From contig NZ_VHSF01000001.1 in assembly GCF_007050985.1 (NCBI RefSeq), forward strand, positions 992,001 through 1,056,000: DNA of 64,000 nucleotides, read 5' to 3'. Origin of the DNA: Christiangramia sabulilitoris. Its GTDB lineage: Bacteria; Bacteroidota; Bacteroidia; Flavobacteriales; Flavobacteriaceae. The notes below the pieces were generated by a model that ran no database searches, was not told where the DNA came from, and saw nothing but the letters and a program-made list of their open reading frames with translations. This document shows positions 59,180-64,000 of the stretch, in pieces. Both the position numbers and the translations under genes were made by a program. How positions within the stretch are numbered: position 1 is the first letter of the stretch; each line of letters begins with the position of its first letter.

Positions 59180-60970
59180 GTGGCAAAATTTAGAAAATCT
59201 TTGTTGCACAGGTTTTTAAGCTGGAAATCCAGAAATCTTTCTCATCGCCAGTTTTTGATGATTCTTAGTGCGATCATTGGTTTTCTTGCCGGAATTTGCG
59301 CGGTAACGATCAAGAACCTTACTCACTTTATTCAGGTATTTGTCAAAGGTGACACCGTAATTAGCTACCACAACGCATTTTATTTCATATTCCCGCTCAT
59401 AGGCCTTTTGATCGTCTATTTAATTCTTAAATTTCTTATTCGGAAAAAACCGGGAATGGGTATCCCGGCTACGTTATATGCAATTTCGAGGCAAAAAGGG
59501 ATCATGAAGCGGTTCCAGATGTATTCCTCCCTTATTACAGCTCCTATTACGGTAGGTTTTGGGGGTTCAGTTGGACTGGAAGCACCAACGGTTGCTACCG
59601 GAGCATCTATAGGGTCTAACCTGTCCAGAATGTTCCTGTTAAACCAGACTACCCGCACCCTGTTGATTGGATGTGCCGCCGCCGGCGCCATGTCATCAAT
59701 TTTTAACGCGCCCATAGCCGCGATTATTTTTGCGATTGAAGTTTTTAGCCTTGACCTAACTTTAACTTCCCTGCTCCCTTTATTGATCGCTTCCGTTTCA
59801 GCCGTTCTCACTTCTTATTTTTTCTTCGGAAGTGAAATAATCTTACCCTTTAGTCTTGAGGATGCTTTCACCATTTCTGAAGTACCATACTATATTCTCC
59901 TGGGCGTTTTAGCTGCCGGATGTTCTATATATTTTACCAGGGTTCATTTTAGATTAATGAAACTCATGGCAAGAATAAGATCTGGTATTTTAAGATTATT
60001 TACCGGCGGGCTTCTTCTTGGCCTTATTATATATTTTATCCCACCCCTTTATGGGGAAGGTTATAGTGTGGTGAATAACCTGCTTCAGGAAAATTACCTG
60101 GAAGCCCTGGGTACCAATTTATTTAATGCCTACCTGGAAAATATCTGGGTAGTGATCTTACTTCTTGCCGGCCTGGTAATATTTAAAATTATCGCAACCT
60201 CTCTTACCCTTAGCGCGGGCGGAATTGGAGGAATCTTTGCACCGGTGATGTTTATGGGGAGTGCCATGGGACATGGATTTGCCTTGCTCTTAAATAATCT
60301 GGGGCTTTTCAATGATAAAATTTCTGTAAGCAACTTCACACTTGTGGGAATGGCTGGTCTGATGGCAGGAGTTTTACATGCCCCGCTCACGGCGATCTTT
60401 CTTATTGCAGAACTTACCCACGGCTATGAATTATTTATTCCTTTAATGATCACAGCTGCGATTTCCTACATGATCACCAGTAAATTTCAACCGCATTCTG
60501 TCTACACCATGGAGTTGGCACAACGCGGAGACCTTCTTACCCATGATAAGGATCAAACTGTACTCACCCTGATGAATATTACCCGGGTGATCGAAAAAAA
60601 CTTTATTGCTCTTAATATTGACATGAATTTAGGTGATGTGGTACACCAGGGAGTTGTAAGATCTTCCCGGAATATTTTCCCGGTGATCGACGAAAATCGT
60701 AATTTCATGGGGATAATTTTGCTCGATGATATACGGTCCATTATGTTCAAAGAGAAGCTTTATGAGGAGGTCAAAGTTCAGGATATTATGCAGCAGGCAC
60801 CCGAAATTATCGATATAGAAACCGATCGTATGCGGGAGATCATGCAGAAATTCCAGGTAAGCAATGCATGGAACCTGCCGGTAGTGAAAGACGGTAAATA
60901 TGTTGGTTTTATTTCTAAATCCAAGATGTTAACGGCATACAGACAGAAATTAATAGAAGTAACCGTATAG
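59180..60970 (+). CDS. CLC-type chloride channel/transporter with CBS domains
   Basis: A 596-residue integral membrane protein of the CLC family with selectivity-filter motifs KPGMGIPATLYAI, GGSVGLEAPTVATGA and GIGGIFAPVMFMG. About ten membrane helices lie in residues 25-450. Two C-terminal CBS domains follow (about 460-596), which in the family bind adenine nucleotides. The start is probably a GTG at 59180 with AAGAGG just before it; no in-frame ATG occurs before the first membrane segment except at about residue 27. Whether it is a channel or H+/Cl- exchanger is unclear. Confidence 0.9.
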   Translation: MAKFRKSLLHRFLSWKSRNLSHRQFLMILSAIIGFLAGICAVTIKNLTHFIQVFVKGDTVISYHNAFYFIFPLIGLLIVYLILKFLIRKKPGMGIPATLYAISRQKGIMKRFQMYSSLITAPITVGFGGSVGLEAPTVATGASIGSNLSRMFLLNQTTRTLLIGCAAAGAMSSIFNAPIAAIIFAIEVFSLDLTLTSLLPLLIASVSAVLTSYFFFGSEIILPFSLEDAFTISEVPYYILLGVLAAGCSIYFTRVHFRLMKLMARIRSGILRLFTGGLLLGLIIYFIPPLYGEGYSVVNNLLQENYLEALGTNLFNAYLENIWVVILLLAGLVIFKIIATSLTLSAGGIGGIFAPVMFMGSAMGHGFALLLNNLGLFNDKISVSNFTLVGMAGLMAGVLHAPLTAIFLIAELTHGYELFIPLMITAAISYMITSKFQPHSVYTMELAQRGDLLTHDKDQTVLTLMNITRVIEKNFIALNIDMNLGDVVHQGVVRSSRNIFPVIDENRNFMGIILLDDIRSIMFKEKLYEEVKVQDIMQQAPEIIDIETDRMREIMQKFQVSNAWNLPVVKDGKYVGFISKSKMLTAYRQKLIEVTV

Positions 60971-61055
60971 AGAAAATCAAGCTTTAAAATCGGGAATTTG
61001 GTACAGTTATGTTTTATGAAAATTTCCGTCTATTAAAAATTAAAGAGAATTTCAG

Positions 61056-61295
61056 ATGAAAACAGTTATGAAAATATTGGGAATAATAATCCTTATCGCG
61101 ATTGGAGTAGGTTTTTATTATCGCCTCAATGGAGACCTTTTAACCGGTGATCGCATTATAGGAATTTCAGTCCTGGCAAGTGCCTTTATACTCATGCCTA
61201 TCTTTCTTGTAGTTCGCTGGAGAGGTAAAAAATTAAAAGATTATACCCTCTCTGAAGAGAATTTAAAAAAGATGAAAGACAGAGGGATTGATTGA
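61056..61295 (+). CDS. Small membrane protein
   Basis: A 79-residue protein with two predicted membrane segments, about residues 5-22 (MKILGIIILIAIGVGFYY) and 36-54 (IGISVLASAFILMPIFLVV), and a basic C-terminal tail (RWRGKKLKDYTLSEENLKKM). No family is recognised. A second in-frame ATG lies four codons later. It lies between the CLC gene and the cold-shock gene with no terminator after the CLC gene, so it may be co-transcribed with it. Confidence 0.65.
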   Translation: MKTVMKILGIIILIAIGVGFYYRLNGDLLTGDRIIGISVLASAFILMPIFLVVRWRGKKLKDYTLSEENLKKMKDRGID

Positions 61296-61358
61296 TCTGT
61301 TAACATAAAAAAATCACAAAAAATTCTGATTTTCAGAGGATTCTAAAATTTTATCTAT

Positions 61359-61366
61359 TATGTTTG
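61359..61366 (+). promoter_or_regulatory. Cold-shock gene promoter box
   Basis: TATGTTTG is an exact TAnnTTTG match, 23 bp before the ATG. The leader is short, unlike the long structured leader of E. coli cspA. Confidence 0.6.
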
Positions 61367-61388
61367 TGCTTTATTAATTATTATTTTT

Positions 61389-61583
61389 ATGCAAGGCACA
61401 GTTAAATTTTTCAATGAATCTAAAGGTTATGGATTCATTACCAACGACGACACCAAAAGAGACATTTTCGTACACATCACCGGTTTAAATGGTGAAACTA
61501 TCCAGGAAGGCGATAGAGTTGAGTATGAAGAAACAGAAGGAAGAAAAGGAGTGAACGCTACAGAAGTACGCGTGATCGAATAA
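61389..61583 (+). CDS. Cold-shock domain protein
   Basis: A 64-residue single cold-shock domain binding single-stranded RNA/DNA. RNP1 KGYGFI is at 12-17 and RNP2 DIFVHI at 25-30. The sequence begins MQGTVKFFNESKGYGFITND and matches the family length. It may act as an RNA chaperone at low temperature, though many family members are constitutive. It has its own promoter and a bidirectional terminator after it. Confidence 0.97.
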   Translation: MQGTVKFFNESKGYGFITNDDTKRDIFVHITGLNGETIQEGDRVEYEETEGRKGVNATEVRVIE

Positions 61584-61605
61584 TATATTTTTTCTGAGTA
61601 AAAGT

Positions 61606-61632
61606 AAAAGCCGCTATTCAGCGGCTTTTTTT
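61606..61632. terminator. Bidirectional terminator
   Basis: AAAAGCCGCT-ATTC-AGCGGCTTTTTTT forms a strong hairpin between the convergent cold-shock and threonine dehydrogenase genes. Confidence 0.9.
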
Positions 61633-61634
61633 AT

Positions 61635-62594
61635 TCAGGCGTTTTCTTTTAAGGTTTTTCCTACTCCCTCGAGCATGGTCGAAGTCATTTTATCCAGATC
61701 AAATTCGTGCTCCCATCCCCAATCATTTCTGGCAGCGTTGTCATCGATACTCGATGGCCAGGATTCGGCTATTTTCTGTCTGAAATCCGGATCATATTTT
61801 ATGGTGAAATCTGCTAAATGCTTTTTGATCTCTTCGGCTAGAATTTCAGGAGTAAAGCTAATGGCAGCAAGGTTATAAGAAGATCTTACCTTGATCTCAT
61901 CTGCTGGAGCCTCCATAATTTTTACGGTTGCATTGATCGCATCATCCATATACATCATTGGCAATGCCGCATCCCTATCCAGGAAACTGGTATACTCTCC
62001 ATTCCTTAAGGCCTCATGAAAGATCTCGATGGCATAATCTGTGGTTCCACCACCAGGCAGGGTTTTATAGCTAATAATGCCTGGATATCTAATACTTCGA
62101 ATATCAACGCCGAATTTATTAAAGTAATACTCACACCATCGTTCCCCTGTTTGTTTACTAATTCCGTAAACCGTGGTAGGTTCCATAACAGTTGTCTGGG
62201 GCGTCTGATCTTTTGGAGTTGTAGGTCCAAAAACGGCAATACTGGAAGGCCAGAAGATCTTATCGATTTTCCCATCCTTAGCCAGATTTAATATATGGAA
62301 CAGGGAATCCATATTCAAATCCCAGGCTTTCATAGGAGCCTTTTCAGCAGTAGCACTAAGCATTGCTGCCATTAAATAAACTTCCTTTATTTCGTATTTA
62401 TCGACGATCTCCTTTATATGAATCTCATCTGTGGCATTCAAAATTTCAAAAGGTCCGGATTGCATTAACTCCTCTGCACCTTCTCTTATATCACTAGCGA
62501 TCACCTGATCCTTTCCATGAATCTCCCTCAACTTCAGTGTTAGCTCCGTACCAATTTGTCCGCAGGCACCAATTATCAAAATCCTTCCGGCCAT
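61635..62594 (-). CDS. tdh: Short-chain L-threonine 3-dehydrogenase
   Basis: NAD-dependent dehydrogenase of the extended SDR (epimerase-like) family. The reaction oxidises L-threonine to 2-amino-3-ketobutyrate. The 319 residues have the Rossmann motif GACGQIGTEL at 9-18, a Ser region WPSSIAVFG, and the catalytic Tyr143/Lys147 in TVYGISKQ. The RSIRYPGIISYKTLPGGGTTDYA segment and YMDDAINATVKIMEA fit the threonine dehydrogenases described from Flavobacterium. The glycine-forming partner KBL is not adjacent. TATATTTG on the minus strand 16 bp upstream is a probable promoter box. Confidence 0.88.
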   Translation of the reverse strand: MAGRILIIGACGQIGTELTLKLREIHGKDQVIASDIREGAEELMQSGPFEILNATDEIHIKEIVDKYEIKEVYLMAAMLSATAEKAPMKAWDLNMDSLFHILNLAKDGKIDKIFWPSSIAVFGPTTPKDQTPQTTVMEPTTVYGISKQTGERWCEYYFNKFGVDIRSIRYPGIISYKTLPGGGTTDYAIEIFHEALRNGEYTSFLDRDAALPMMYMDDAINATVKIMEAPADEIKVRSSYNLAAISFTPEILAEEIKKHLADFTIKYDPDFRQKIAESWPSSIDDNAARNDWGWEHEFDLDKMTSTMLEGVGKTLKENA

Positions 62595-62609
62595 AAATTA
62601 AATTTTTTG

Positions 62610-62617
62610 CAAATATA
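62610..62617 (-). promoter_or_regulatory. tdh promoter box
   Basis: TATATTTG on the minus strand is an exact TAnnTTTG match, 16 bp before the ATG. Confidence 0.5.
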
Positions 62618-62745
62618 TTTATTTAAACAGAGGAATTCGCAATCTTAGTAAATTCTTGACGTTCCTCACTAAGAATTCCGCAATGCTCATTATCCTGCAC
62701 AATTCAGGAAATAATGAATAACTTTGTATGATATAGATTCTCCTA

Positions 62746-63312
62746 ATGAACAGATTGTTATTGCTCATCATCATTTGCCTTTCAGTTTCCTGTAAAACCG
62801 ATAAAAATGCAGAAGACAACGCTGAAAATAAAATGGATACCACCGCTTTTCAAAAAAAGCTTAAACTAGATTATCCAGATTATGCTTTAGAACCGCAAGC
62901 AAAAGAATATGCGTTGAAATGGGTAGAATATATTACGGCTCAGAATGAAATAAGAAAACTTGAAAATACAACCATCAACCAGGTCCAGAATAATGCGGGG
63001 GCGATCGCTCAAATAATGGAAGCATTGAAAAACTCTGTACCAGACAGTTTAAGATCTGTCGCTGTGGAAGCACGGCTTAATGTGGTAAATACCAAGGCAC
63101 AGTTATTAAAGCAATATTCTGGGAGACAGGAGCCAGACCCCGGGGATATTGAGCAAACGACCAGAGAGCTGCATCTGGAGTTCAATAATCTTAAGCTCCA
63201 GATGAACGAGATTTTTTTAAAGACCCTGGAAGAGTTTGAAAAAGAACTGGATGAGTTTGAAAGAGAAGAAAGAGAAGAAAAGGAAGAGGATACTCTAGAG
63301 GATAACTTTTAA
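62746..63312 (+). CDS. Helical lipoprotein of unknown function
   Basis: A 188-residue lipoprotein; the lipobox is LSVSC with Cys16. The mature protein is predicted to be largely helical: AKEYALKWVEYITAQNEIRK, SVPDSLRSVAVEARLNVVNT, and a long acidic coiled-coil ending with LEEFEKELDEFEREEREEKE. No family is recognised. It lies 40 bp before the SnoaL-like gene on the same strand and may be co-transcribed with it. Confidence 0.65.
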   Translation: MNRLLLLIIICLSVSCKTDKNAEDNAENKMDTTAFQKKLKLDYPDYALEPQAKEYALKWVEYITAQNEIRKLENTTINQVQNNAGAIAQIMEALKNSVPDSLRSVAVEARLNVVNTKAQLLKQYSGRQEPDPGDIEQTTRELHLEFNNLKLQMNEIFLKTLEEFEKELDEFEREEREEKEEDTLEDNF

Positions 63313-63352
63313 GCCTGCTATAAAAATTGTAAATTGAATTAAATATAAAAAC

Positions 63353-63880
63353 ATGAAAAAACTGTTTCTTTTAAGTATTTTAATACTCAGCTTTGGCTTC
63401 ACGTCACTACATGCACAGGTCAAAAAGACTGAAGAAAATATAAATGCGGTTAAGAGACAGGTTAACAACACCATTGGGAAGTGGCACAAGGCAGCGGCCG
63501 AAGCCAATTTTGATAATTATTTTGATCTAATGACCGATGATGCCGTTTTTATAGGTACAGATGCCACTGAAAACTGGACACTCCCGGAATTTAAAGAATT
63601 TTCCAGACCCTATTTTAACTCCGGCAAAGCCTGGAGCTTTTCAACACTGGACCGGAACCTGTATGTCCATGAAAATTTAAGGGTGGCCTGGTTTGACGAA
63701 CTTCTGGATACGCAGATGGGGATATGCCGTGGTTCTGGCGTGGTAATGAAAGAAAAGGGAAAATGGAAGATACATCACTATGTATTATCTATAGCTATTC
63801 CTAATGAAAAAGTGGATGAGATCACCAGTATCAAAAAAGAATTTGATACAGATTTGATGCAGAAACTGCGTAATAATTAA
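63353..63880 (+). CDS. Secreted SnoaL/DUF4440-like protein
   Basis: A 175-residue exported protein with a signal peptide (about 1-22, ending TSLHAQ). The mature part has the NTF2/SnoaL layout: NTIGKWHKAAAEANFDNYFD, LMTDDAVFIGTDATENWT, GICRGSGVVMKEKGKWKIHH and YVLSIAIPN. This matches secreted proteins of DUF4440/nuclear transport factor 2 type in the phylum, usually of unknown substrate. It resembles the SnoaL-like lipoprotein at 34740-35240 in fold only. Confidence 0.8.
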   Translation: MKKLFLLSILILSFGFTSLHAQVKKTEENINAVKRQVNNTIGKWHKAAAEANFDNYFDLMTDDAVFIGTDATENWTLPEFKEFSRPYFNSGKAWSFSTLDRNLYVHENLRVAWFDELLDTQMGICRGSGVVMKEKGKWKIHHYVLSIAIPNEKVDEITSIKKEFDTDLMQKLRNN

Positions 63881-64000
63881 TAACTCATTTAATTATTTAT
63901 AAGTCCCGATTACTACTTCATCAGTTTTTGAAATTCAGAATCTTAGCTTTAAAATCTATCTTCTAAAGCTTTGAATATTTTACCAATTTTTTACTTTAGC

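Overview
The window is chromosomal DNA from a member of the Bacteroidota, most probably a marine Flavobacteriaceae close to Christiangramia/Gramella. This placement is inferred from gene content, a proofreading exonuclease fused to DnaE, an acidic/alanine-rich S16 tail, a short-chain threonine dehydrogenase, a bacterial GGGP synthase, and the recurrent promoter box TAnnTTTG typical of the phylum. No rRNA, tRNA, CRISPR array, prophage, complete insertion sequence or integrase was recognised.

Layout. 1-7 kb: truncated dnaE, a DUF2383 ferritin-like protein, rpsP-rimM, leuS. 7-13 kb: a PanE-like reductase, then the envelope/RNA cluster ftsX - DUF3098 - uppP - truB - TonB-like gene - tag, with a GxxExxY gene inserted between ftsX and DUF3098. 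13-18 kb: aat, a DUF3127 protein with an SSB-like tail, a flavin reductase, an orphan histidine kinase, thioesterase, HIT protein, greA. 18-25 kb: a degenerate Rieske-like lipoprotein, a TonB-dependent receptor behind a TPP riboswitch, a hybrid histidine kinase and a convergent sigma-54 response regulator. 25-30 kb: a PepSY-like secreted protein and the five-gene operon thiamine-binding protein - PnuC/PnuT-like transporter - NadR-like kinase - DUF4301 - arfB. 30-36 kb: VOC protein, GGGP synthase coupled to a phosphopantetheinyl transferase, ahcY, an intradiol-dioxygenase-like lipoprotein, a SnoaL-like lipoprotein, a NUDIX hydrolase. 36-42 kb: translesion polymerases dinB and dnaE2, separated and followed by arrays of palindromic repeats. 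42-50 kb: FAD dehydrogenase, retropepsin-like protein, odhA-odhB, polyprenyl synthetase. 50-57 kb: tetR-tolC-adaptor-RND efflux operon with a clear operator. 57-64 kb: aspS, a CLC channel with CBS domains, a cold-shock protein, tdh and two small secreted proteins.

Many intergenic gaps are filled by a family of modular, hairpin-forming repeats. Their outer ends pair as TGTCA...TGACA-like arms, and they form tandem arrays at about 29.7-30.3, 37.5-38.4 and 41.5-42.2 kb. They create spurious reading frames and false N-terminal extensions of leuS and panE, and in leuS they lie inside the transcribed leader.

The best-supported regulatory observations are the TPP riboswitch with promoter and terminator ahead of the TonB receptor, the 11-bp-arm inverted repeat over the tetR-efflux promoter, and the palindrome over the dinB promoter. 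The best candidates for less described biology are the repeat family, the GxxExxY mini-insertion, the DUF3127 protein with an SSB-type C-terminus, the Rieske-like lipoprotein lacking its histidines, and the mixed thiamine/nicotinamide-type uptake operon.
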